From positions 5,038,503-5,102,502 of the forward strand of contig OY744607.1 in the NCBI GenBank assembly GCA_963556255.1: DNA of 64,000 nucleotides. The letters are read 5' to 3'. Both the position numbers and the translations under genes were made by a program. Position 1 is the first letter of the stretch. The number at the start of each line of letters is the position of its first letter. Below the pieces are notes generated by a model, which saw only the letters and a program-made list of their open reading frames with translations, searched no databases and had not been told where the DNA came from. Shown one piece after another: positions 1-9,941 of this stretch. Source of the stretch: Allolobophora icterica (lineage: Eukaryota > Annelida > Clitellata > Crassiclitellata > Lumbricidae).

Positions 1-384
1 TGTTCACTGTGAAGTAAGAAGTAAATTCAAACTTTCTTCAAATATTGATTTGCCATTATAAAATTGGGCAAAACTCACCCACTACTCTGGTAGTGCCAGC
101 CCCAGGCCTCGAGAGAGGAGGGTAACGCTAATCATCTTTGTTATGACACAGTGTATTTCATTGTCTCATTAAACATTAACTAACCAAAAGCAGGTAAACT
201 TTTACAACTTAGTCCCATGTTTGCCATGTATAATATCTATATCTAAATGAGACCTGCATGTCATTCATAAAGGGCCAGTTATTGTGTGCCTTGAGTTAAT
301 CGCATAGGCAAATAAAAAAGAAGAAATCAATCCTAATGCCATTGCAGTACCAATACAAAAACGCATATCTTGCAAGTTAATAAA
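1..384. other. intergenic, no gene recognised
   Basis: AT-rich sequence without a convincing exon, RNA gene or repeat boundary. A GC-richer patch near 90-125 may be part of an old dispersed repeat, but I could not match it to anything else in the window. Confidence 0.4.
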
Positions 385-440
385 CCTGTAAATTTATATT
401 GCGCCCCTTCATGGGAAACTACTAAGAGGCGCTCCAAACT
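385..440 (-). repeat. SINE tail-type dispersed repeat (fragment)
   Basis: The stretch carries a TTATATTGCGCCCCTTC block followed by CTACTAAGAGGCGCTCC. The same two blocks, spaced alike, recur at 9705-9760, 20850-20900 and 23785-23830. At 9684-9925 they form the tail of a tRNA-headed SINE on the minus strand, so I read this as a headless fragment of that family in minus orientation. The family name is unknown to me. Confidence 0.5.
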
Positions 441-1925
441 TGGCAACACAAAACAATGATGGAATAGAATGGTTTTCAAATTACAATAGAAAGAAAAGGA
501 GCTCGTGCCATAGGTCGTCAGGCAACCTATTATGCCCTTTACCCTTCAAGTGACTACAATTGCAATACAATCTTTGTTAACGATATGAGACAATGATCAA
601 AACTCAATACCTCCATGCTCGGCGAATTTCGAGTTGGACAAAATCTGCTTGGCAAACTTTAATCCATTTTTGTACTGCTTTTGCTCGTAACACCGCTAAA
701 AATGACAAACAACAGAACAACTACCAAATCAACTTTTTTAACCTACTAAACGTTTTCCATAAAATCAATAACAAAAACGAATTCTAATAAAAGACTGAAG
801 TTTTGCAACAGTATATGCATTCTGCAACAGCTCAACTTTTAATGTAAAGTTCTGTATCAGTGATGAAACTGGAAGACTGAAAAGCACAAGACTGCACACA
901 GCACAAAAGTAGAAGGTAAACACAGATAATCTGATGGTCATAAATTGGTTTTGCTTCCTCACAGCCTGTACAGATTGCTTCTGACCGATTCTGAGCACTT
1001 CTACATTTACCAAGCCAACATTGCATCACAACATTGTTTAATTTCACAATAATGGCCTTAATAACAACTGTTGACAGGTATGCAAACGATAAGCTCAGTT
1101 TGACCTACACGATTCTATTAAACACAGCTCTGTTTATTACAAAACGGATCTCAAACTGGGATTGTAGCTTGAGACTCAAGATTGATTTCAGGTTTGTCAT
1201 TGCCAGTGCCTTGACCTGAAAAATGTGACGTAAAATTAACCTGTTGGCAGTAGAAACCCATATGATCCTTTCCACATTTAGTCAAACCAAACCGGTACAC
1301 CCTACATGGACATGACCTATCACATTCCCGAATCCATCATGCAACAGAAACGATTTAAAGTTATTACCAGAATTCTTTTAAACAAAGCATTCTCTTTCGG
1401 AGGAAGATGATTGTTTGAAGCCATCGTTAACTAAAAACGATAGAACTTTTGTTCGGAATTAATTTAACACCTCAAACTCGTGTTATCACACACCTCTCCG
1501 CTTATAGACCGACGGCCATCTTGCCATCACGAGAGTCCCGCACACACGAGACTTCAATGAACCTGCTGTTCTAGAAATTATTTCTTTCAATTGCAATAGT
1601 TTTACTTGTTACTTAATTTTTCCTCATTATCTAAAAATAATTGCTTTTAATTATAAAATAAATTTTGTAAATATTTTAGAGACCTTAAAGCCTATCGCAG
1701 ACTTGTAAGAAAGCATCACCAGAGGGCCGGTGCCAGAAGATTTGTGTGCTATATCAATCTTTAATTCACCAAACATTGGTAGCACAAAACAAGAATATGA
1801 AAATACAAAACAAAAGACTCAATCACTTATGGTGTTTGAGAAATAAGACAGAAATCTCACAACATCATTGTCATTTGAGAGGCAATTCTGAGTAAATCCA
1901 CAGTATAGATAATTACAATAATTAT
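441..1925. other. intergenic, no gene recognised
   Basis: Short open frames occur on both strands (for example 593-787 and 765-1013), but none has a domain, signal or splice-supported structure. The base composition is AT-rich and uneven, as expected of decayed intergenic DNA. Confidence 0.45.
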
Positions 1926-2435
1926 TTATACTGTGGTAAATCGCAGTCTTCTAGTTAACCAACAGTCTTTTATGTTAGGCCTACTTTCATGCATGAAGTG
2001 TAGGACCGATACAACAGTACTACGACAGATTTTGAAAATTTTACATATTGCAGAGCTGTAAGTGTATTCTAAGGAATTTAGCTCGCTTTTGGTAGGGTTG
2101 ACAGCTTCCATTCCATAGAGGAGAAATGGATTACAGTGGGCACTAACCAAATGTAACAAAATAGGTTCACTAAATTTGTGACATTTGCTACACAAAGAAT
2201 TAAATGACCTGTAAAATTTAACGCGCATTTCATGCATACTAATTTTAAATGACTTGGCTGCAACCAGAAAACAACCCAGATATTTGAGCTTGTTCACATA
2301 ACTGATCTCTACTCCGTTGACACTAATGTTCTTACACATATTACGGAACTGTGAACCAATCCTTACGACTTGAGATTTGGCTACATTTAGCTTCATATCT
2401 ATACTTTCGAGCTCAACAGAACAAATGTCAACCAT
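1926..2435 (-). pseudogene. non-LTR retrotransposon reverse transcriptase fragment
   Basis: A 169-codon open frame resembles the end of a LINE reverse transcriptase and the region just after it. Near its start is LNVAKSQVVRIG, the usual motif after the catalytic box, where the polymerase thumb begins. About 25 residues later comes KLKYLGC, then an FLLYGMEA-type stretch and a basic C-terminal segment. The FADD/YADD catalytic box is upstream of the fragment and missing, and no endonuclease or 3' tail is seen. It is therefore a broken, inactive piece. The clade is uncertain (CR1-, Jockey- or RTE-like). A 15-bp tandem duplication abuts its upstream edge. Confidence 0.7.
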
Positions 2436-2443
2436 AGCTTGGA

Positions 2444-2473
2444 GGTCAACTGGTACCAGGTCAACTGGTACCA
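2444..2473. repeat. 15-bp tandem duplication
   Basis: GGTCAACTGGTACCA occurs twice in direct succession. It lies immediately beyond the reverse transcriptase fragment and may mark the end of that fragment or simple slippage. Confidence 0.8.
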
Positions 2474-2796
2474 GAAATTATCTGAAAGCTGTTTTAAAGA
2501 GCGTTTTCTCGTCTTCTGATAAGGCTCACTTTTTTCTATGATGTCGATATTTAGAGCCTGTGCAGTTTAACACTGCCAAAAGGACTAATAAACTGTAGTT
2601 CTTTGGCGTCTAATCCACAATCTTCCGCGCAAAACATGTAAAAATCCGCTCAAGGTGTTTTGCTTCTTTTGAGACTTCTTCATTTTGAACGAAAAACGCT
2701 GTTCCTAGAAAGTGCTTTTCATTGACAGCATCAGTTACATGTCAAGCAACAGACACCGACCGATCAGGCATTGTCAGACCGAAGGACGCATAGACT
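2474..2796. other. intergenic, no gene recognised
   Basis: No motif, exon or repeat boundary was recognised between the reverse transcriptase fragment and the 66-bp tandem repeat. Confidence 0.4.
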
Positions 2797-2970
2797 TGGA
2801 CCACTTTTGGACAACTCCCTGGAAACCCCCTCTGATTTGGTTTGGCCTTCTGGAAATCGGATTTGGACCTCTTTTGGACTACTCTCTGGAACCCCCTCTG
2901 ATTTGGTTTGGTCTTCTGGAAATCGGATTTGGACCTCTTTTGAACTACTCTCTGGAAACTCCTCTGATTT
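2797..2970. repeat. 66-bp tandem repeat, about 2.6 copies
   Basis: The block CTGATTTGGTTTGG recurs 66 bases apart (near 2832 and 2898), and the sequence around it repeats with few changes. A third partial copy ends near 2970. Since 66 is a multiple of three, several frames stay open across it and show a 22-residue periodicity. I take those frames to be by-products of the repeat, not a protein. Confidence 0.85.
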
Positions 2971-3185
2971 GACGTAGCGCTCGTTATAATAATAGACTCG
3001 ATCGTGCCCTGCGCTTGGCCTTCAAGTGGCGCTTTAGAAGTTTGGAGATAACGATTACGATTACGATAGAAAGACAAACAGACAAACGGAGGAATGCGGG
3101 CACCCGGAAGCACGAACGAATACACAAAAAACCTTAAAAATTTTAAACTGATAAAGATACTGTTTGTAGGCCTACATATTTAGCC

Positions 3186-4118
3186 CATAGTTCGAGAATT
3201 CGTGACTTTTGGTTTTAAAATTCGTAAAAATTCGCGAATTTTTGGTCTATTTTAAAATTCGTAAAAATTCGTAAAAATTCGTTGGGCCATTATTGGGCCT
3301 TTTTACATTGACAATGGCGTTTTGCAAAAAACAGCGTAAGCAACAACAACAAATGTGATGACGTCATGATTTGTTGCGTTAAGCTTCTACTTAGAATTTA
3401 ATGTAAAATTCAGTATAAAAGTTTATTACGTAACGAGTTAATTTAGTTAAAATCTAATTTCTTATAGATAAAGAACATGGACCGGAGTGGAAGTATGTAG
3501 TAATTTTGGAGAAGGAAACGGTAATCCAAAAATACAGTGTTGTTTTTGTGACAAGGAATTTGTTGGTTGTTCTGCCAGAATTCGGGAGCATTTGCATGGC
3601 GAAAGTACAAAAACTAGAGTCGAGTGGGAGCAGTGGGCTGTTCCTGACTCAGAATCAGAGGACGATGAAGTAGAAGGCACAGCTCGGTGAACGTTGCCAA
3701 CCATTTTTAGCAATGTCTGGTTGTAAGCTGTGCTAATGACTAACTGGTCACAATTGAGCTGGGGCACTGGTGGTTTTTAGTCCTGCTGACTGACACTCAC
3801 AGTCACACACCCAACTGTGATAGAAATCCAAGTTCAAGACTCCAAGTAGAACAGTAACTGAATATCAGTACTATTGCGTTGCTAGTCAGCTATCTTTTAC
3901 GGCTGATCGATTGATTCCCCATGACACTTACATTAGTTTACCTGCTCAAAAAGTCGAAAAGTCAACAAATAATAAAATTCGTTGCCATGGCAAAGAATTC
4001 TATTATTTTATTATTTCACGAATTTTAACGAATTTTAAAACTGCAGTTTTAAAATTCGTTAAAATTCGTGAATTTTTAAAATTCTTAAAATTCGTAAAAT
4101 GCGAATTCTCGAACTATG
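3186..4118. mobile_element. hAT-type DNA transposon, non-autonomous or decayed
   Basis: The left end CATAGTTCGAGAATTCG (3186-3202) is matched exactly in inverted orientation at 4102-4118. Both ends are flanked by the same 8 bases, ATTTAGCC (3178-3185 and 4119-4126). Terminal inverted repeats plus an exact 8-bp target duplication are the mark of hAT superfamily insertion. Just inside each end are several copies of an AAATTCGT-type motif. The element is 933 bp, too short for a whole transposase, but contains a BED zinc-finger remnant at 3487-3690. The intact ends and perfect duplication suggest a fairly young insertion. Confidence 0.9.
3487..3690 (+). pseudogene. BED zinc-finger remnant of a hAT transposase
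   Basis: A 67-codon frame contains QCCFCDKEFVG, then SARIREHLHG. This matches the BED zinc finger found at the N-terminus of hAT transposases: a C-x2-C pair, an aromatic-glycine turn, then R-x3-HL. The second metal-binding position is only approximate. A tryptophan-containing stretch expected just before the first cysteine seems to lie in another frame, so an upstream frameshift is likely. The acidic segment after the finger ends at a stop and no catalytic domain follows. It lies wholly inside the element at 3186-4118. Confidence 0.6.
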
Positions 4119-4166
4119 ATTTAGCCTATGCAGTTGAGTTTAATAAAGCAAGGGAAACTATACAGG

Positions 4167-4790
4167 TTATGTACAGTAGTCAATTCTGGAGCAGATGAAG
4201 GCGTGGATGATAGTGGTAAAAACGGAGGAGGAGACAGAGCGTCGGATTGCTCTAAGCCGTCTCAGGTGAAAGTAAGAAGAACGGGTAAGATTAGCAATGT
4301 GCTCAGAAAAGGTGAGCGTACTGTCAAGAACAACACCGAGGTCACGGACACGAGAGAAAAGTGAATGACGGGAATTTCTCAGCAAGAAGTGGGAAGTCTA
4401 TAGTTTGAGGAGCTGTTGACGAGTACCAAACCATATAAGCTGCGTCTTAGTTGGGTTCAAAGATAGACGATTAGAAGACAGACAAAGGTGTAAATCACGT
4501 GAGAGAGCATCAATGCGTCCAGTTAATGCAGCTGTGCAGAGGGAGTGCCATGAACGAGCGCTTGGGCGTCGTCTGCATAAAGATGACCAGTTAATAAGTG
4601 CTTAGCAAATATAGCGGAAATGTCATCCGTGTATATATGAGGTAAAGGAGAGGGCCTAAGAAGAGCCCTGTGGCACCCCAAATTTAACTCTGACCCAATG
4701 GGTCTGGAGTCTCCGCAGATAACCATTTGGGTACGATCAGCGAGGTAAGTTGACCAATTAGTTGACCAATCTTCCAAGCCGTTCTAGCTA
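4167..4790 (-). pseudogene. CR1/L2-like reverse transcriptase fragment, frame-broken
   Basis: Read leftward, the sequence shows the order of a LINE reverse transcriptase. First comes YLADRTQMV, then a damaged GVPQGS-type region, then HLYADDAQ carrying the YADD catalytic box (about 4523-4777). An LNPTKTQLIWFG stretch follows in the gap near 4430-4470. VRDLGVVLDSTLTF and SRIDYC come last (4167-4385). The parts lie in different frames with a stop between them, so the copy is dead. The order and wording are typical of CR1/L2/Rex-type elements. The downstream end is cut close to the target duplication of the neighbouring hAT element. Confidence 0.75.
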
Positions 4791-4796
4791 CAGTGG

Positions 4797-5205
4797 TTAG
4801 GTTAGGCTAGGGTTACGGTTAGGGTTTGAGTTAGGGATAGGGTTTGAGTTAGGGTTAGGGTTTGAGTTAGGGTTAGGGTTTGTGTTAGGGTTTGAGTTAG
4901 GGTTAGTGGTTACGCTAGGGTTTGAGTTAGGGTTAGGGTTTGTGTTAGGGTTTGAGTTATGGTTAGGAGTTACGCTAGGGTTTGAGTTAGGGTTAGGGTT
5001 TGAGTTAGGGTTAGGGTTTGAGTTAGGGTTACGTTAGGGTTTGAGTTAGGGTTAGGGCTTGAGTTAGGGTTTGAGTTAGGGTTACGTTAGGGTTTGAGTT
5101 AGGGTTAGGGTTTGGGTTAGGGTTCGAGTTAGGGTTAGGGGTTACGTTAGGGTTTGAGTTAGGTTTAGGGTTCGGATTAGGGTTGGGATTAGGGTAGAGG
5201 TTATT
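4797..5205 (+). repeat. degenerate telomere-type (TTAGGG) array
   Basis: About 400 bp consists almost entirely of hexamers. TTAGGG is mixed with TTTGAG and with interruptions such as TTACGC and TTATGG. A common higher unit is TTTGAGTTAGGGTTAGGG, 18 bp. It is an interstitial array, since ordinary sequence follows on both sides, and its degeneracy argues for age. Confidence 0.85.
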
Positions 5206-5649
5206 CCAGAGGGTTGGACATTTCCTAATCGCAGAAAAATTAGGTCTAAAAAAGGACGTGTTCTTAAATGCAAGGTTGGCATCATTACTGGTATTATTAC
5301 TGAATGTGTGACTTGCTCAAATAAGTAAGAGTTTTTTGCACAAATGATTTAACATCGATAATTAAAATAAATAATTTTATTTTACACTATGTGACTTGAA
5401 ACTACAAATTACATAGAAAATGTAATTCACTTACAAATTACAAATTATAAATATTACCTTGACACAGAAGAACAAATTACCAATTACAATTGTAATTGAT
5501 ATTATATAATTATGAAATTATGATTATTATGAAATTATCTCTCATAATCTCCGGCAACGGGCTCATGATTTCACATTACCTGATAAAATGACAAAAACTT
5601 TATATCCCGTATGCTTTATAAAAACACTTATTATCAATTAACTATTTTA
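5206..5649. other. AT-rich intergenic, short palindromes
   Basis: From about 5390 to 5560 the sequence is dominated by ACAAATTAC / GTAATT motifs in both orientations, including ATTACAATTGTAAT. This resembles the inside of a MITE. I could not find terminal repeats or target duplications, so no element is called. Confidence 0.35.
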
Positions 5650-5834
5650 GCAATATGCTGTTTTCTTTTTTTTGTAGTTTTATTTAAGACCCCATCTGGA
5701 TAAACTTTCTAATTGACTGTTATCTGATTTATTTTCATTTGCAATTAATGTATCTCTTTTTTTTAAAGACGTGTAATCCTGTCGTGTTTGTGTCGACCTG
5801 AATTGTTGCAATAAACGAATATTGATTGATTGAT
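5650..5834 (+). mobile_element. possible LINE 3' end with (ATTG)n tail
   Basis: The stretch ends in GCAATAAACGAATATTGATTGATTGA, broken here as GCAATAAACG, AATATTG and ATTGATTGA. An AATAAA-like signal followed by a short tandem tail is a common 3' end for L2/CR1-type LINEs. No coding part is recognisable, so this is tentative. Confidence 0.35.
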
Positions 5835-5935
5835 GTAATACATCAATTAAATTACTGCCCATCCCTGAGTACGATTAACTTTTCCAGTGTTTGTAAAAAA
5901 TGACCATAATTACAAAAATCCTATCAGATACAGGC

Positions 5936-6480
5936 CAGTGTGATTCTCCTTACAGATTTTATTTTAGTTACAGTTACAGTTATAGTTAATGGTTTTTCAT
6001 TTTAGTTATAGTTACAGTTATAGTTAATATTATTTTTTAGTTACAGTTATAGTTATCGTTAACGAAATCATTTTGCTTTCGTTAACGAAAACATTTTCGT
6101 TACCGTTATCGTTAATGAAAATCACACTGAATTATGAAGACGTGTTACACAATAATTTCCTTAGAGCTTTGACGAATGGGTGCATTCAGCTTCATGAATA
6201 CACACTGTTACACAGCGCTCCATATTCACCGACATCCAAGGCGAACATAGGAATCATTTTGCTTTCGTTAACGGGTGTATTTTCACGTTAGTTGATATTG
6301 CACTTTTTTATTCGTATTAACGAAAATAGCAATGAATTTTCGTTAGTGTTATTTTCGTTATAGTTATAGTTATAGTTAATGATATTTTTAGTTATATAGT
6401 TATAGTTATCGTTAACGAAATCATTTTTTGTTCGTTAACGAACATTTTCGTTATCGTTAACGTTAACGAGAATCACACTG
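5936..6480. mobile_element. hAT-type MITE with 8-bp target duplication
   Basis: The left end CAGTGTGATTCTC (5936-5948) is inverted exactly at 6468-6480. Both sides carry the same 8 bases, ATACAGGC (5928-5935 and 6481-6488). The inside is built from GTTATAGTTA and CGTTAACGAAA motifs. A near-perfect extra copy of the right terminus lies at 6117-6129, followed by about 170 bp of unrelated sequence and then a second run of GTTAACG motifs. This suggests an internal duplication or composite origin. No transposase is present. Confidence 0.9.
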
Positions 6481-6738
6481 ATACAGGCCTAGGCCTTATA
6501 TATAACCAAGTCAAACATTATATAGGTTTTCCTGGGTTGGCTCACCCAACTTTTAAACACTTCCCGAGCCTCTGGCTGCCGATGGGTTTTCCTGACTAAG
6601 ACTTGTATCCGTCCGTAGGTATTTGTTGTAGGTTATGGTGCAAACAGGTTTGATAAGTTTTTAAATTTTTGAGTTTAGTTAAATGACTGTTTATGTTGAC
6701 AGCCGGTCTTATTCTTGGTTTTGGTCTTGCGAGACCAA

Positions 6739-6822
6739 GACCAAGACTTTGAACCTCAAGACCAAGACCTTGAACCTCAAGACCAAGACTTTTGGTCTCA
6801 AGACCAAGACTTTTAAAAACGA
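6739..6822. repeat. 21-bp tandem repeat, four copies
   Basis: GACCAAGAC begins four successive 21-bp units (6739, 6760, 6781 and 6802). The flanks (6700-6860) contain the same motif inverted, as GGTCTTG and GGTCTCG, so the whole patch can fold back on itself. It may be the inside of a MITE whose ends I could not fix. Both strands stay open in frame here because 21 is a multiple of three. Confidence 0.8.
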
Positions 6823-6929
6823 ACTCGAATGCACTCGAGACCAAGACCTCGGTCTCGAAGAAAACGTGTCTGGGTAATTGTCTGGGAAGGAGTAACTAAG
6901 GAAACAGATTCAGCCTAAATGCATTCACA

Positions 6930-7153
6930 CAGTGGCGGCGATCTTGTTTGACAGGTGGGGGGGGGGACACTTTTGAACTGATCTGGTCAAAAGAGTTTTG
7001 AACTGATATGCTCTAAAATGAGGTAACCTTTTTTGCGTTTATGACCTTTTTGGTGTTTCTTTCAAATATGGGGGAGAGGGGACAACTGTGTGTCCCCCCA
7101 CTGTTAAAGGTGGGGGGCCTTGTCCCCCTCGATCCCTGGGATCGCCGCCCATA
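6930..7153. mobile_element. short hAT-like MITE
   Basis: The left end CAGTGGCGGCGATC and the reversed right end agree at 11 of 14 positions. The flanks begin CATTCA on both sides (6922-6929 and 7154-7161; six of eight bases match). The inside contains a G-run and the 20-mer palindrome-like core at 7096-7115. That core is shared exactly with the element at 22937-23270. Boundaries are less certain than for the other hAT elements. Confidence 0.6.
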
Positions 7154-7667
7154 CATTCATGACCTAAGTCTGATCATTTCTGATCATGTAGGCGGCAGGC
7201 CTTACACTTACTTTATACGCCTAGATGATTAAAGGCCCCATTAACTGTTACGCTGTAAGCCATGTATTAAAGGAAAAAGGTGTTGGCCGGATTGATTTTC
7301 GACGGCAGCCATATGTTGACATGCATTGTTGACGCGTCTTGTTCCTTTCGCAGGTAAGTTGCCAGTAGCGGAAGTTGCTCCACAGTTATCGTTTACCCTG
7401 TCGTGCAATCTATGTTACAGAGTTATTTCCTGAGTTGGTTTTTGTCTTGGTTTACGCGCTTTTTTGAACGGTATTATTCTGGCACCTATAATATTATCAC
7501 CAACACCCAGTGCCCAAGCGAGGGTGTCCAGTGTCGCCATAGAACAGGGCGCAACTGCGGCAACTCAAGAGGGGGCGCAAATTTTGAGACGGAATGATTT
7601 AATTATTTAAGTACTTTATCTTGAAATATAATGTCCATTTAAAATTAGATAAATGTAATAAAATCAA
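7154..7667. other. intergenic, no gene recognised
   Basis: A possible splice-donor-like GCAGGTAAGT near 7350 is isolated and has no coding stretch beside it. I see no other feature before the 20-bp satellite begins. Confidence 0.4.
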
Positions 7668-7894
7668 GTAGAATCATGAACTGATGGCTAGAATCTAGAA
7701 TTCATCGCTAGAATGAATCATGAACTGATGGCTAGAATCTAGAATTCATCGCTAGAATCGAGAACTGAATGCTGTAATAACGAACTGATTGCTAGAATCG
7801 AGAACTAATTGCTAGAATCGAGAACTGATTGCTAGAAGAATGAACCAATTGCTAGAATCATAAAATGATTGTAAGAATCATGAACTGATTGTAA
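7668..7894. repeat. 20-bp satellite, block 1
   Basis: Degenerate 20-bp units of the form GCTAGAATCGAGAACTGATT repeat here, with frequent CATGAACTG variants. The same unit returns at 9487-9683, 9942-10125 and 17205-17400. The four blocks look like one array split by later insertions. Confidence 0.85.
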
Positions 7895-9486
7895 GTAAGT
7901 AAGTAAGTAAGTAAGTAATCTTTTATTAGTATAAGACAAACGCTCATACTTTACAACAATACATACAAAAGGATCACAATATCAGTAATACTGTAAGACA
8001 GTTTAAACACAAGCAATTCTATATAATGTCTTATTTACATACATATACATTATACAGTATTATAAACAATAAACGATAGTGTCTTATTTACATACATAGG
8101 CCTATCTATAACTAAAGTTATGATCTAAGCCTTACATTCTAAGGAACATAAGCATTACTATGGTCTACAAAAAGAGCCAGTTTAGATATCAGAACAGGTA
8201 CTAGAACCAGCATTAACCCAGTTTTTATACTTGTACAGTGAGCGAATGATGAAGGATTTCTTATGTAGCAATGTATTAAAGTGCGGTAATTCAAAAGCAT
8301 GTCCCCTTTTTCTTAAGTTGAATTTATGAAGGTGCTCTGCAGGCAGTAATTGGTGAAGACAGTGTTGGGGTGACTGGATGCTTTTGAAGAACTTCAATTC
8401 AATTTTTTCACAAAACTTCTCTAAAGTTAAACCATCACCACTAAAGAGGTTACTGCGCCCAGCCCTGCGCAAAAAAATTCAATTTTTCCACCCAGCTCAG
8501 CCGACAGGAATCCCCCCAAGATGGTATGGCATACGTTAGTCGGGAGACTACAAGGGCTTGAAAAATGTTCTTTAGTTTGCTGGGAGGCATTCCTTGAGAT
8601 CGGAGGACTTTTAGGGGGTATAGGCGTTGGCTGCATATCTTCAAAATAAATGAAACATGGTCATCAAATTTTAAGTCTTCTCGAAAAAGAACACCCAGCA
8701 ATTTGACAATTTTTACTCTTTCAACATTGCTGATAGGATCCGGAAGAGATAAGTGTCTTGGATTCGGTCTATGAAATACAATTTCTTTAGTCTTGGAAAA
8801 ATTAAGTGTCATTCTGTTCCTGGAGGCCCAATCCTTAATATTATCAAATTCAGATTCCAAGCTAACAGGAGAATTTTGGGGGGTGAGAAGGTTAGTATCA
8901 TCTGCAAATTTGAAAAGGATGTTGGACAGAGAGACGGGTTTAAGATCGCTCTCCATTACAATGTAGAGGGTGGGACCAAGACCAGACCCTTGGATAATAC
9001 TGCGATTAATGGAAGTAGAATCAGAAAGTACATTGCCATATTTGAGGACTTGAGATCGACCACTTAGGAAGTCAATGACCCAATTTGAAATTTCAGGCAG
9101 CATGTTTAAAGCCATGACTTTAGGTATTAGAACTGAATGGTCAACAACATCAAAAGCTTTAGAGAAGTCGACTAACAAACAACGCACATAAGAGTTACTT
9201 TCTAGCATCTGGGTGACGTGATGTAGAAAGAAGGTGAGTGCACTGGTACAACTGCCAGTTGGTCTGAAGCCAAACTGATCCTCTAGAGCTTCTTGGGGCA
9301 AATTGGGTCTAAGCCACTTAGAAACAACAATTTTTTCTGCGATTCTTGACAGGATTGGAGTTACAGATATAGGTCTGAAGTCAGACAGAGTAGATGGTTT
9401 GGAAACTTTATTTACAGGAGTGACCACCGCGATGCGCCAGTTATCTGGAATGGTCCCAGTTTCAAAAGAGCAATTAAACACATGAG
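7893..9486 (-). mobile_element. 5'-truncated LINE inserted in the 20-bp satellite
   Basis: On the minus strand the element runs from about 9486 down to a (TTAC)n tail, seen on the plus strand as GTAAGTAAGTAAG near 7893-7917. It contains the end of a reverse transcriptase (8182-9481) and about 260 bp of 3' untranslated sequence. The tandem tail and 5' truncation are typical of target-primed insertion by CR1/L2-type LINEs. A stretch of about 22 bases beginning TAAGAATCATG lies on both sides. It fits a target duplication but also fits the satellite period, so it is ambiguous. Confidence 0.8.
8182..9481 (-). pseudogene. LINE reverse transcriptase (C-terminal part), one frameshift
   Basis: The main frame (8450-9481, 343 codons) holds most of a reverse transcriptase in order. 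DFRPISVTPIL and QFGFRPTGSC come first, then VDFSKAFDVVDH with the first catalytic aspartate. FLSGRSQ and a GSGLGP turn follow, then FKFADDTNLL with the FADD catalytic pair, then MTLNFSKTKE. It stops near 8450. The family sequence continues in another frame at 8182-8472, to a C-terminus ending SLYKYKNWVN and onward. The switch falls at a run of seven A on the plus strand near 8473, so a one-base loss there is the simplest explanation. The endonuclease and N-terminal part are absent, so this copy cannot move by itself. The clade is CR1/L2-like by wording only. Confidence 0.85.
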
Positions 9487-9683
9487 TTAAGAATCATGAA
9501 CTGATTGTACGAATCATAAACTGATTGTAAGAATCATGAACTATAATTGCTAGAATCGAGAAATGATTGCTAGAATCATGAACTGATTGCTAGAATCATG
9601 AGCTGATTGCTAGAATCGAGAATTGATTGCTAGAATCATGGATAGATTGCTAGAATCGTGAACTGTTTGCCAGAATCGATAAT
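9487..9683. repeat. 20-bp satellite, block 2
   Basis: Same 20-bp unit as block 1. GC-TAGAATC starts at 9549, 9569 and 9589, giving an exact 20-base period. It lies between the LINE and the SINE. Confidence 0.9.
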
Positions 9684-9925
9684 TCATTGTTTTTTATTTA
9701 TTTTATTCCGGATATTTCTATAGCGCCTCTCGAAGTCAACTACTACTCAGAGGCGCTCCCGACTACAGCATTGATACTGTGCCGGAGTTTTCACGCCGAA
9801 GCGCCACGAGCAATTGCGAGTGAAGGACTTGCCCAAGGTCCGTACGCAGCGGCTAGAGTGGGATTCGAACCTGCAACCCTCCGGTCACAAGGCGCCGAAC
9901 TTACCACTAAGCCACCACGCCCACA
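9684..9925 (-). mobile_element. tRNA-derived SINE
   Basis: On the minus strand the element starts GGGCGTGGTGGCTTAGTGG, a tRNA-like A box (about 9900-9914). About 40 bases on is GGTTCGAATCC, a canonical B box (about 9859-9871). A conserved-looking body follows (CCTTGGGCAAGTCCTTCACT), then a tail with GCGCTATAGAAATA and an A/T-rich end near 9684. RNA polymerase III would start at the head. Other tRNA-headed elements in this window share the TTGAGCAAGT/CTTCACTCACAATTG body, so they are one family or close relatives. Confidence 0.85.
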
Positions 9926-9941
9926 GGGCGCGGTGGCTTAG
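9907..9941. repeat. inverted repeat at the SINE head
   Basis: CTAAGCCACCACGCCC (9907-9922) is followed, after three bases, by GGGCGCGGTGGCTTAG (9926-9941), its reverse complement with one mismatch. The SINE's first 16 bases are thus present twice, head to head. Confidence 0.9.

Noticed and set aside
2742..3125. 127-codon minus-strand frame with 22-residue repeats
   Set aside because: It is a translation of the 66-bp tandem repeat; periodicity and openness follow from its length.
4797..5205. A true chromosome end
   Set aside because: The repeats are degenerate and flanked on both sides by ordinary sequence.
8753..9067. 104-codon plus-strand frame
   Set aside because: It is antisense to the LINE reverse transcriptase and has no independent support.
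9859..9925. Functional tRNA gene
   Set aside because: A and B boxes are present, but the body continues into a SINE sequence and the acceptor and other stems do not pair as in a tRNA. The same holds for the heads at 20335, 20625, 25885, 27177 and 30739.
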